Under the pieces are notes generated by a model. That model saw nothing but the letters and a program-made list of their open reading frames with translations. It ran no database searches and was not told where the DNA came from. DNA of 25,710 nt from Rhizobiales bacterium CCH3-A5 (lineage in GTDB: Bacteria; Pseudomonadota; Alphaproteobacteria; Rhizobiales; Beijerinckiaceae): assembly GCA_001556025.1 (NCBI GenBank), contig LSIB01000076.1:1-25710 (forward strand). Reading direction: 5' to 3'. Positions 1 to 6,279 of the stretch are shown one piece after another (positions within the stretch are counted from its first letter, which is position 1; each line of letters opens with the position of its first letter). A program made the position numbers and the translations under genes.

Positions 1-9
1 GCGCTGGAA

Positions 10-164
10 GAACCCCTCTCCCGGAGGGAGAGGGGCAGGGGTGAGGGGTCGGCCCCTCGACCAGCTCAGTCCCAACATCTCAGCGGCGCAGCGGTGAGGT
101 CACGGCAGCGGCGTTAACGGGCCTTCCCCTCACCCTGCCCTCTCCCTACGGGAGAGGGTTCCTC
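10..164. repeat. Inverted repeat pair, 'CCCTCTCCC' family
   Basis: Two GC-rich arms at about 10-48 and 124-163 are near reverse complements. Each arm is itself a small hairpin (CCTCTCCC-GGAG-GGAGAGG type). The spacer of about 75 bases shows no ORF or promoter that I can support. The block lies downstream of the minus-strand copper chaperone gene, so its transcript could fold into a strong stem and act as a 3'-end signal. Related arms recur at 22366-22524 and 25566-25710. It resembles dispersed intergenic palindromes common in Rhizobiales chromosomes; no transposase is present. Confidence 0.7.
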
Positions 165-196
165 GTGCTTGACGCGACAAGGTGACGGCAATCGCC

Positions 197-694
197 TCAA
201 TGCCCGGCGTGCTCCCCCGCCGCCGGCTTCGCCCCCACCGCCTCGACCTTGAACTCGACCTCGACGGTCCCGGCCTTCTCGAACACCAGCGTGCCTTTCA
301 GCCGCTCGTTCTGCTTCAGCGGCTGCTTCAGATCCATGAACATGATGTGGAAGCCGCCGGGCTTGAGTTCAACCTTGCCGCCGGGCGGAACAACGATGCC
401 GGCCTCGAGCGGGCGCATGGTCATGACGCCGTTCGTCACCGCCATCTCGTGGACCTCGACGCGGCCGGAGAACGAGGCCGAGACCGAGACCAGCCGGTCG
501 GGCTCAGCGCCCGTATTCTCGATCGAGAGATAGCCGCCGCCGACCTTCGCACCGGCCGGCGTGGCGCGCGACCAGGGATGGCCGATTTTTAGCGCGCCGA
601 GCTTGTAGTCATGGGCGAGCGCTTCCTGCGCGAGCGAAAAGGCGCTGGTCGCGGTCAGGGCGATGGCGGCGAGATAATGCGCGAGCGTGTTCAT
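197..694 (-). CDS. Periplasmic copper chaperone, PCu(A)C family (DUF461)
   Basis: The 165-aa product starts with a signal peptide (hydrophobic stretch about 5-22, cleavage likely near the ALA-H at 26-28). The remainder is a PCu(A)C beta-sandwich domain. The copper-ligand pattern is visible: His82 with Met84, Met93, then His116-x-Met118, close to the family motif H-x10-M-x21-H-x-M (one residue longer in the last gap). Family members carry Cu(I)/Cu(II) in the periplasm and help load the CuA centre of cytochrome c oxidase. A His-containing tail (GEHAGH) may add metal ligands. The gene follows a DUF2946-like gene on the same strand after a 99-base gap, a pairing often seen in copper-related loci. 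Start is ATG at 694 with a purine-rich AGGATGTCCC just upstream. Confidence 0.92.
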   Translation of the reverse strand: MNTLAHYLAAIALTATSAFSLAQEALAHDYKLGALKIGHPWSRATPAGAKVGGGYLSIENTGAEPDRLVSVSASFSGRVEVHEMAVTNGVMTMRPLEAGIVVPPGGKVELKPGGFHIMFMDLKQPLKQNERLKGTLVFEKAGTVEVEFKVEAVGAKPAAGEHAGH

Positions 695-793
695 GGGACA
701 TCCTGAAAGGCTGAGGCTGCCGCGCGGATGCGGGCCGCCATCGAGGGATCGGGCCGATGGCGGCGTGCGATCCGGAACAAGGGGCTGATGGTC

Positions 794-1168
794 TCAGACG
801 TCCGGGTGTGGCGGGGCATGCGAGGGCGGCAGCCGCCAGGCCGGCGTCGCATCGATGCCGGCGGGGCTGGCGGCGGCAAGCGCGACGGGCCTCGCCTGCC
901 GCACGATCGCAGCGATCTCCGGCGCCAACGGGCACGCCAGCACCGGATTGACCGGGCAGCCCTTGCAGTGACTGGCCTCGCCGGCTGGCGCGGGCGCATC
1001 CGGCAGCGGTGCGGACAGGCCCGAGCAGAGCGGCGCGCCGTCGAGGGCCGCATGGGCCGGAGCAGGCGAAAGGCCGGCCGCCAGCACCGCCAGCGCATAG
1101 GCGACCGCGAGCCAGGCTCCGAGCAGGGAGCGGCGCAGATGCGGGAGGATGGGCGTGCCGGCCGACAT
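794..1168 (-). CDS. DUF2946-like small Cys/His protein
   Basis: From the ATG at 1168 the product is 124 aa. It begins with a basic stretch, then one strong hydrophobic segment (about 14-40) ending in APAHA, which is either a signal peptide or a membrane anchor. The mature part has Cys48, a His-Cys-Lys-Gly-Cys cluster (67-71) and Cys79, and ends in a His/Pro-rich tail (HAPPHPDV). This layout fits DUF2946 proteins, found beside copper chaperones and TonB receptors; their biochemical role is not established. The longer frame opening at 1273 runs into the neighbouring inverted repeat, so I prefer the internal ATG. The ribosome-binding site there is weak. It probably shares a transcript with the PCu(A)C gene downstream. 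Confidence 0.65.
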   Translation of the reverse strand: MSAGTPILPHLRRSLLGAWLAVAYALAVLAAGLSPAPAHAALDGAPLCSGLSAPLPDAPAPAGEASHCKGCPVNPVLACPLAPEIAAIVRQARPVALAAASPAGIDATPAWRLPPSHAPPHPDV

Positions 1169-1244
1169 GAGGCGCAGATGCCGCCCAGTGCCTGCCTTCG
1201 TCAAGCTGCGCGTCGTCGCAGGTGAGGCCCCGGCGTTCGTCCCT

Positions 1245-1366
1245 ACGCCCTCATCCTGAGGAGCGCTCTGCAAGAGCGCGTGTCGAAGGATGCTCCAGAG
1301 CGCTCCGGGAACATCTGGAGCATCCTTCGAGACGCAGCCTGTGGCTGCTCCTCAGGATGAGGGCGT
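1245..1366. repeat. Large nested inverted repeat (REP/IRU-like)
   Basis: The outer arms 1245-1264 and 1347-1366 are perfect 20-base reverse complements (ACGCCCTCATCCTGAGGAGC and its complement). Inside them 1283-1298 and 1315-1330 form another perfect 16-base inverted pair, with smaller stems between. The whole 122-base unit can fold into one long cruciform or hairpin. No ORF is convincing inside it. The motif CCTCATCCTGAGGAGC with a GAAGGATG core belongs to a dispersed palindrome class common in Rhizobiales. It separates the minus-strand copper genes from the plus-strand met leader. Confidence 0.85.
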
Positions 1367-1489
1367 GGAGTTGGATCGGGGACCGCCAGCGTCGTGCCGC
1401 GCCGATCTGCGCAGTGGTTTCTGCCATGCGCGACGGCCGATCCGCAATCTTCTGCTGCCTCAGCTTGTTTCTTTAAAAGAACGATCCGG

Positions 1490-1518
1490 TTGACAAAGAG
1501 GATCATTGCCGCCAGGTT
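1490..1518 (+). promoter_or_regulatory. Candidate promoter of the metNIQ leader
   Basis: A perfect -35 hexamer TTGACA at 1490-1495 is followed after 17 bases by CAGGTT at 1513-1518, a weak -10. An A/T-rich stretch (TTTCTTTAAAAGAA) lies just upstream and stands out in this GC-rich region. Initiation near 1525 would place the SAM-II element about 25 bases into the transcript. This is inferred from hexamers and position only. Confidence 0.5.
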
Positions 1519-1547
1519 CAGCATCGTCGATTGGCGCTTCTCGCCGG

Positions 1548-1606
1548 TCGGCCGCGGGGATTTGAGCGAGCAGCTTGCACCGCGTCACCAAACGCTAAAG
1601 CGCCAC
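1548..1606 (+). ncRNA. SAM-II class riboswitch upstream of metNIQ
   Basis: The core matches the compact SAM-II pseudoknot. P1 is CGCGG (1553-1557) pairing with CCGCG (1580-1584). Loop 1 carries GATTTG and ends in the conserved CTTGCA (1574-1579). The 3' segment holds CACCAAA and the conserved GCTAAA (1594-1599). The GC of TTGC (1577-1578) can pair with the GC of GCTAA (1594-1595), leaving the U-U pair and flanking A's that form the ligand site in known SAM-II structures. GCG (1566-1568) can pair with CGC (1601-1603) to close the second pseudoknot stem. SAM-II elements are typical of alphaproteobacteria and usually switch off methionine and SAM genes when SAM is high, which fits the metNIQ genes downstream. 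SAM-V shares the same core and cannot be excluded by eye. Confidence 0.85.
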
Positions 1607-1635
1607 GACCGGGTCGTGGGCTCCGCTTCGGGGAG
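1603..1635 (+). promoter_or_regulatory. Two hairpins after the riboswitch; the second covers the leader-ORF ribosome-binding site
   Basis: Hairpin A is a perfect 7-bp stem, CCACGAC (1603-1609) with GTCGTGG (1613-1619). Its first base is also the last base of the predicted P2a strand, so SAM binding and this hairpin could influence each other. Hairpin B folds CTCCG (1621-1625) against CGGGGAG (1629-1635), which includes the GGGGAG Shine-Dalgarno of the leader ORF starting at 1643. This looks like an expression platform acting on translation. The pairing is seen in the sequence; the regulatory role is inferred. Confidence 0.5.
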
Positions 1636-1642
1636 ACGAGAC

Positions 1643-1711
1643 ATGACCGACACCATCAACCGCCCCGACAAGGCCGCCTCCCGTCTCGCAATGGCCTGCT
1701 GTCGACGCTGA
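1643..1711 (+). CDS. 22-aa leader peptide with a Cys-Cys pair
   Basis: ATG at 1643 follows a good GGGGAG ribosome-binding site at 1630-1635. The ORF encodes 22 residues and ends in Met-Ala-Cys-Cys-Arg-Arg, then TGA at 1709-1711. Two consecutive cysteine codons (TGC TGT) near the end, a position between a SAM riboswitch and a GC hairpin, and lack of any domain fit a translated leader whose ribosome occupancy reports Cys-tRNA or general sulfur supply. I know of no named family for it. It could instead be a chance ORF. Conservation of the CC-R-R ending upstream of metNIQ in relatives would decide. Confidence 0.5.
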   Translation: MTDTINRPDKAASRLAMACCRR

Positions 1712-1721
1712 GCCCAACCCG

Positions 1722-1738
1722 ACCGGCGCCGCGCCGGT
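1722..1738 (+). promoter_or_regulatory. GC hairpin just after the leader ORF (possible attenuator)
   Basis: ACCGGCG (1722-1728) pairs perfectly with CGCCGGT (1732-1738) across a 3-base loop, starting 11 bases after the leader stop codon. There is no U-tract, so it is not a standard intrinsic terminator. It could pause polymerase, mark a Rho-sensitive site, or be melted by a ribosome stalled on the leader. Confidence 0.4.
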
Positions 1739-1795
1739 TACCCATCGCTCACCAGTCGTCCATCGAACGCCGCACGACGCGGCGGAGGCCACGCC

Positions 1796-2029
1796 ATGAC
1801 CCAACTTCATTCCGACGCCGCTCCCGGACGGGGGCGGGCGGCCGAACAGGCCTATGTCATCGAGATCGGCGAGACCCAGGCCGGGCTCGTCAACCGCCGC
1901 GCCGACGAGCGCTATTTCACCTTCATCTCGGCCTCCTCCGCCTTCCAGGCGCTGGAAGGGCATCGCTTCGCGACGCCCGGCGCCGCCGAACTCGCCGCGC
2001 GCCTGCTCGCCCGGCCGCACAGGAACTAG
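1796..2029 (+). CDS. 77-aa conserved-looking protein of unknown function, first gene of the met operon
   Basis: The product is 77 aa, soluble, with no signal peptide or membrane segment. The middle part (about 19-57) reads like a small alpha/beta fold: YVIEIGETQAGLV, then aromatic-rich residues around RYFTFISASSAFQALEG, and a C-terminal helix rich in Ala/Leu/Arg. A strong GGAGG site (1783-1788) sits at good distance before the ATG, and its stop lies only 8 bases before the metN start, so translational coupling with metN is likely. I do not recognise the family. Its place between the sulfur-sensing leader and metN suggests a role tied to methionine uptake, but that is only context. Confidence 0.7.
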   Translation: MTQLHSDAAPGRGRAAEQAYVIEIGETQAGLVNRRADERYFTFISASSAFQALEGHRFATPGAAELAARLLARPHRN

Positions 2030-2037
2030 AGCCCATC

Positions 2038-3156
2038 ATGAACGCCCCACTCAGGCCCGACGCCTTCCGCGTCGGGACGGCCGCCGACGCGCCTGCGCTC
2101 TCGGCCGGCCCGCCCATCATCCGGTTCGAGGCGGTCGGGAAATCATTCCCCGGCCGCGCCGGGCAGGACGCCGTCAGCGCGCTCTCGGGCGTCGATCTCG
2201 ACGTTCCGCAAGGCGCGATCCTCGGCGTCATCGGCCGATCCGGGGCCGGCAAATCGACGCTGATCCGGCTCGTCAACGGGCTGGAAAAGGCGACGTCCGG
2301 CCGCATCCTGATCGACGGCGAGGACGTGACCACCTTGACCGAGGCCGGCTGGCGCGCCCGAAGGCGCAAGACCGGGATGATCTTCCAGCATTTCAACCTG
2401 CTCTCCTCGCGCACCGTCTTCGACAATGTCGCGCTGCCGCTGGAGATCGCCGGCGTCGGCAAGGCGGAAATCCTGGCTAAGGTTTCGCGGCTGCTCGGTC
2501 TCGTCGGGCTCTCGGACAAGAGCGGCCGCTATCCGGCCGAGCTCTCCGGCGGGCAGAAGCAGCGCGTCGGCATTGCACGCGCGCTCTCGACCGATCCGAA
2601 AGTTCTGCTCTGCGACGAGGCGACATCGGCACTCGATCCCGAGACGACACAGTCGATCCTGGCGCTGCTGAAGCAGCTCAACCGCGACCTGCGCCTCACC
2701 ATCCTGCTGATCACCCACGAGATTCCGGTCATCAAGGAGATCTGCGACCAGGTCGCGGTGATCGAGGACGGGCGCATCGTCGAGGAGGGCGAAGTCTTCG
2801 ATGTCTTAACCCGGCCAAGGCACCCGACCACGGCGCGCTTCGTCGAGGCCGTCACCGGCGTCGAACTGCCGGCCTATCTCGCCGGCCGCATCCACGCCGA
2901 GCCGCACGCGGGTGATCAGGCCGTGATCCGCATCACCTTCACCGGCGAGAACGCCACGGCCCCGGTGATCAGCCGGCTCACGACCACGATCGGCGTCGAC
3001 GTGAACATTCTGGCGGGCCGCATCGACGCCATCGCCGGCCGCCCCTTCGGCAGCCTGCTCGTCTCCGTCCCGGCACGCGAGCCCGACCTCCAAGCCGTGC
3101 TCGGCGCACTCAACTCGCTCGCACTCAAGGCGGAGGTCATCGGCCATGTCTCCTGA
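2038..3156 (+). CDS. metN: Methionine ABC importer, ATP-binding protein MetN
   Basis: From the ATG at 2038 the product is 372 aa. Walker A is GRSGAGKST (66-74), the Q-loop Gln is at 117 (IFQHFNLL), the signature is LSGGQKQR (169-176), Walker B is VLLCDEATSALD (189-200) and the H-loop is ITHE (His227). The C-terminal 290-370 region is an NIL/ACT-like domain, which in E. coli MetN binds methionine and inhibits transport. It is about 30 residues longer at the N-terminus than E. coli MetN. An in-frame opening continues far upstream (to 1531), but it crosses the riboswitch and the 77-aa gene, so the ATG at 2038 is chosen. The gene overlaps metI by 11 bases, as expected for a tightly coupled operon. 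Confidence 0.95.
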   Translation: MNAPLRPDAFRVGTAADAPALSAGPPIIRFEAVGKSFPGRAGQDAVSALSGVDLDVPQGAILGVIGRSGAGKSTLIRLVNGLEKATSGRILIDGEDVTTLTEAGWRARRRKTGMIFQHFNLLSSRTVFDNVALPLEIAGVGKAEILAKVSRLLGLVGLSDKSGRYPAELSGGQKQRVGIARALSTDPKVLLCDEATSALDPETTQSILALLKQLNRDLRLTILLITHEIPVIKEICDQVAVIEDGRIVEEGEVFDVLTRPRHPTTARFVEAVTGVELPAYLAGRIHAEPHAGDQAVIRITFTGENATAPVISRLTTTIGVDVNILAGRIDAIAGRPFGSLLVSVPAREPDLQAVLGALNSLALKAEVIGHVS

Positions 3157-3811
3157 GATCATCCGCCTCATCGCGCAGGCGACCGCCGACACATTGCTGA
3201 TGGTCGCGGTCGCGGCCGGGATCGGCACATTGCTCGGCCTGCCGCTCGGCGTCTTCCTCGCCACCAGCAAGCGCGGCGAGCTCTTCGCGGCCCCGGCGCT
3301 GAATGCGGTGCTCGGCACGCTGGTCAACGCCACGCGCTCGACGCCCTTCATCATCCTCGTCGTCGCGATCATCCCCTTTACCCGGCTGATAGCCGGCACC
3401 TCGATCGGCACCAATGCCGCGATCGTGCCGCTGACGGTCGCGGCGACGCCCTTCATCGCGAGGCTGATCGAGGGCGCGATCCGCGAGGCCGATCAGGGGC
3501 TGGTCGAGGCGGCGCGCTCCATGGGCGCGACGCCGGTACAGATCGTGCGCAAGGTGCTGGTGCCGGAGGCGCTGCCGGCGATCGTGCTGGGGCTCACACT
3601 CGCCATCGTCTCGCTGCTCGGCTTCTCGGCCATGGTCGGCGCTGTCGGCGGCGGCGGGCTCGGCGATCTCGGCATCCGCTACGGCTACCAGCGCTTCATG
3701 CCCGATGTGATGGCCGCCGTCGTCGCGGTGCTGATCGTCCTCGTCCAGACCGTCCAGAGCCTCGGCGACCGACTCGCAAGGCGGCTGAACAAGCGCCTGC
3801 GCCACGCCTGA
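3146..3811 (+). CDS. metI: Methionine ABC importer, permease MetI
   Basis: The 221-aa product has about five hydrophobic membrane segments. A binding-protein-dependent permease EAA loop is seen around 121-146 (EAARSMGATPVQIVRKVLVP), which docks on the MetN ATPase. Length and the NATRSTPFIIL stretch (61-71) are typical of MetI. The start ATG at 3146 lies inside the last codons of metN. It would transport L- and D-methionine across the inner membrane with MetN and MetQ. Confidence 0.95.
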   Translation: MSPEIIRLIAQATADTLLMVAVAAGIGTLLGLPLGVFLATSKRGELFAAPALNAVLGTLVNATRSTPFIILVVAIIPFTRLIAGTSIGTNAAIVPLTVAATPFIARLIEGAIREADQGLVEAARSMGATPVQIVRKVLVPEALPAIVLGLTLAIVSLLGFSAMVGAVGGGGLGDLGIRYGYQRFMPDVMAAVVAVLIVLVQTVQSLGDRLARRLNKRLRHA

Positions 3812-3852
3812 CATCCATCAACCATCACCGACCTCGAACAGGAGAAGACCCC

Positions 3853-4653
3853 ATGACCATCATCACTCGCCGCGTCGCACTGGCCTCCACTGCCGCGTTC
3901 GCGCTGATACTCAGCCTCCCCGCGCTTGCCCAGACCAAGCAGGTCGTGCGCATCGGCGCCTCGCCCGGCCCGCATGCCGAGATCCTGGAGAAGCTGAAGC
4001 CCCTCGTCGCCGAGAAGGGCATCGATCTCAAGATCGTCGAGTTCTCGGACTATGTCGTGCCCAACCAGGCGCTCGACGCCGGCGAGCTGGAGGCCAACTC
4101 CTTCCAGAACCAGCCCTATCTCGACAACCAGATCAAGGATCGCGGCTTCAAGCTCGTCGGCGTCGGCTACACGGTGAACTTCCCGCTCGGCATCTATTCG
4201 GCGAAATACAAGGACTGGGCGCAGGTGCCTGACGGCGCGACGATCGCGATCCAGAACGACCCGACCAATGGCGGCCGCTCGCTGCTGCTGCTGCAGGACA
4301 AGGGCATCATCAAGCTGAAGGACGGCGTCGGCTTCAAGCCGACGCCCGCCGACATCGTGTCCAACCCGAAGAAGCTGAAGATCGTCGAGATCGAGGCCGC
4401 CCAGACAGCGCGCTCGCTCGCCGACGTCGCCGCTGCCGCGATCAACACCAACTACGCGGTCGACGCCAAGATCGAGCCGACCTCGGCGATCCTGCGCGAG
4501 GACCCCAAAGGGCCTTACGTCAACCTGATCGCGGTGCGCGCCGCCGACAAGGACAGGCCCTGGGTCAAGACGCTGGTCGAGGCCTATCACTCCCCGCAGA
4601 TCAAGGCTTTCGTGGCGGAGCGCTTCAAGGGAGCGGTGCTCGCGAGCTGGTGA
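3853..4653 (+). CDS. metQ: Methionine-binding protein, MetQ/NlpA family
   Basis: The 266-aa product begins with a signal peptide (basic start, hydrophobic 10-22, cleavage after ALA-Q near 26). NlpA-family landmarks are present: VRIGASPGPHAEIL, NSFQNQPYLD, IAIQNDPTNGGRSLLLLQ, NTNYA, and the C-terminal YHSPQIKAFVAERF. It delivers methionine to MetNI in the periplasm. Unlike E. coli MetQ there is no cysteine in the signal region, so no lipobox; it should be a free periplasmic protein rather than a lipoprotein. An AGGAGAAGA site precedes the ATG. It is 41 bases after metI and is followed by a clear terminator, so it closes the operon. Confidence 0.93.
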   Translation: MTIITRRVALASTAAFALILSLPALAQTKQVVRIGASPGPHAEILEKLKPLVAEKGIDLKIVEFSDYVVPNQALDAGELEANSFQNQPYLDNQIKDRGFKLVGVGYTVNFPLGIYSAKYKDWAQVPDGATIAIQNDPTNGGRSLLLLQDKGIIKLKDGVGFKPTPADIVSNPKKLKIVEIEAAQTARSLADVAAAAINTNYAVDAKIEPTSAILREDPKGPYVNLIAVRAADKDRPWVKTLVEAYHSPQIKAFVAERFKGAVLASW

Positions 4654-4702
4654 CCTCCCTTCACAATCCTCCCCACCTGGCCGCTCGCGGACAGGCGACT
4701 GC

Positions 4703-4729
4703 CCCGGATGCTTGCGCATCCGGGTTTTT
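4703..4729 (+). terminator. Intrinsic terminator of the met operon
   Basis: A perfect 9-bp stem, CCCGGATGC (4703-4711) with GCATCCGGG (4716-4724), has a 4-base loop and is followed at once by TTTTT. It lies 49 bases after the metQ stop and 20 bases before the convergent gene's end. Confidence 0.92.
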
Positions 4730-4749
4730 GTCGGGCGAGAGCATGTCGC

Positions 4750-5166
4750 TCAGGCCATCAGGCCGCCTGGCTCGTAGCGGGTCGACCGCTTCAGCCCGAT
4801 CAGCTCCAGCTCCGTCACCACCGCAACCGCCGCGGCCTGGCCCAGCACGAAGGCGATGCCGAGCCCCGTCGGCTGGAACCAGCCCAGGAGCAGGATGGCG
4901 AGACTATCGACGATCCAGACGAGGTTGACGCCGATCACGGCATGGACCGCCAGCCGCGGCAGGGTTTCACGCAAGGCGAGAAAGGCGAGGAGCGCGGCGC
5001 AGGGCAGCAGCACAAGGCCGGCCCCGCGCAGGAAACCTGCGGGGATGCCGAGCGGGGCGGCGAGCGCGCCCGCCCCGAAGGCGAGCAGCAAACCCGTGCC
5101 GGCGCAGGCGGCGGCGTCGAGGGCGAGCGCGTTTCTCAGAAGACGCGAGGACTGGATCATGGACAT
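4750..5166 (-). CDS. Small four-helix membrane protein, function unknown
   Basis: The 138-aa product is almost entirely hydrophobic, with about four predicted membrane helices (roughly 13-40, 44-66, 72-94, 101-123). It ends in a short Arg/Pro-containing tail. No catalytic or metal-binding motif is obvious. It is transcribed away from the XRE-type regulator at 5311, with 144 bases between the starts, so the regulator may control it. This divergent regulator/small-membrane-protein layout is common, but I cannot assign a substrate or partner. It might be classed with small DoxX/YkgB-like or DUF membrane proteins; that is not supported by a motif. Start ATG at 5166; a second Met at residue 3 is equally possible. 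Confidence 0.75.
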   Translation of the reverse strand: MSMIQSSRLLRNALALDAAACAGTGLLLAFGAGALAAPLGIPAGFLRGAGLVLLPCAALLAFLALRETLPRLAVHAVIGVNLVWIVDSLAILLLGWFQPTGLGIAFVLGQAAAVAVVTELELIGLKRSTRYEPGGLMA

Positions 5167-5310
5167 GGCGGGGTCTCCCTTGCTGCGGCCGCCGCGCCTC
5201 TTGCCCGGCCGGCCGTGGTTGATGGAGCCAATGCTGACGCAAACCGGAGGGGCACGCGATTAAGCCGGAGGTAATTGAAGGCCGCCGCGAGAGCCGGCTA
5301 GGGTTCGCTC

Positions 5311-6126
5311 ATGAACAAACACACTCCACCCCCCGTCGGCGCCCTGATCCGCGACTGGCGGAAGTTGCGCCGGCTCTCCCAGCTCGATCTCGCGCTCGAC
5401 GCCGAGATCTCCCAGAAGCATCTGAGCTTCATCGAAAGCGGCCGCGCGCAGCCGAGCCGCGACATGGTGCTGCTGCTGGCGCAGACGCTCAGCGTACCGC
5501 TGCGCGAGCGCAACGCGCTTCTGCTCGCGGCGGGCTTCGCACCGGTCTATGGCGAGCGCTCTCTCGACGATCCGGGGCTGGCCACGGCGCGGGCGGCGAT
5601 CGACCTCGTGCTGAAGGGCCACGAGCCTTATCCGGCGCTGGCGGTCGACCGGCACTGGACGCTGCTCGCCGCCAACGCGGCCGTGCCGCCGCTGCTCGGC
5701 CTGGCGAGCGACCCCAAACTGCTGCGCGGGCCGGTCAACGTGCTGCGGCTCAGCCTGCATCCGGGCGGGCTCGCGCCGGCGATCGTCAACCTCCCGGAAT
5801 GGCGGCACCACATCCTGGCGCGGCTGCGCCAGCAGATCAGGGCCACGGCCGACCCGGTTCTGGCGGCGCTGCTGGAGGAACTGTCGGCCTATCCCGCGCC
5901 TGAAGCGCCGGCGACGCGCAAGGGCAACGGCAAGGCCGCCGAGCCGGAGCCCGAGCCCGGCATCGTCGTGCCGCTGCAGTTGCGGCTCGGCGAGGCGGTG
6001 CTGTCCTTCTTCTCGACCACGACGGTGTTCGGCACGCCGGTCGATATCACTCTGTCGGAACTGGCGATCGAGGCCTTCTTCCCGGCCGACGAGGCGACGC
6101 GGGTCGCGCTCGGCGGGCGGGGCTGA
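5311..6126 (+). CDS. XRE-family transcriptional regulator with MmyB-like sensor domain
   Basis: The 271-aa product has an N-terminal Cro/C1-type helix-turn-helix (about 9-65) with the typical core LSQLDLALDAEISQKHLSFIESGRAQPSR. Residues about 105-185 match the MmyB-like ligand-binding region (PYPALAVDRHWTLLAANAAV, then the NVLRLSLHPGGLAPAIVN segment), a PAS-like domain thought to bind a small hydrophobic ligand. A low-complexity linker at about 195-217 (Pro/Glu/Lys-rich) interrupts the domain before a conserved C-terminal part (FFSTTTVFGTPVDITLSELAIEAFFPAD). It is divergent from the small membrane protein gene and is a likely regulator of it. No clear Shine-Dalgarno precedes the ATG at 5311, and the ligand is unknown. 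Confidence 0.9.
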   Translation: MNKHTPPPVGALIRDWRKLRRLSQLDLALDAEISQKHLSFIESGRAQPSRDMVLLLAQTLSVPLRERNALLLAAGFAPVYGERSLDDPGLATARAAIDLVLKGHEPYPALAVDRHWTLLAANAAVPPLLGLASDPKLLRGPVNVLRLSLHPGGLAPAIVNLPEWRHHILARLRQQIRATADPVLAALLEELSAYPAPEAPATRKGNGKAAEPEPEPGIVVPLQLRLGEAVLSFFSTTTVFGTPVDITLSELAIEAFFPADEATRVALGGRG

Positions 6127-6161
6127 ACGGCTCGTATCAGCGGCCTTAGACCGCGACCTTT

Positions 6162-6242
6162 CCGTCTTTGCGAGCGCAGCGAAGCAATCCAGCGTCTCGC
6201 TCTACGTCGTCCTGGCTTGCTTCGCTTCGCTCGCAAAGACGG
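6162..6242. repeat. Intergenic palindrome, 'GCGAGCGCAGCGAAGCAATCCA' class
   Basis: Arms 6162-6191 and 6213-6242 are near-perfect reverse complements around a short core. The element sits between two convergent genes (regulator stop 6126, propeller protein stop 6280), so its RNA could act as a two-way terminator. The same family occurs at 17785-17870. Confidence 0.85.
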
Positions 6243-6279
6243 CTGGAGCTTTGACCGGTCAGCTCCCAGGCCGCTGCGC

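Noticed and set aside
1245..1366. Repeat block considered as a CRISPR or mobile element end
   Set aside because: The symmetry is inverted, not direct and regularly spaced. There is no transposase and no target-site duplication that I can see.
1531..2037. N-terminal extension of metN to a 541-aa protein
   Set aside because: The extension translates the riboswitch, leader ORF and the 77-aa gene out of frame; homologous MetN begins near 2038.
3685..4719. 344-codon minus-strand frame opposite metQ
   Set aside because: Antisense to metQ and covers its terminator; no recognisable domain.
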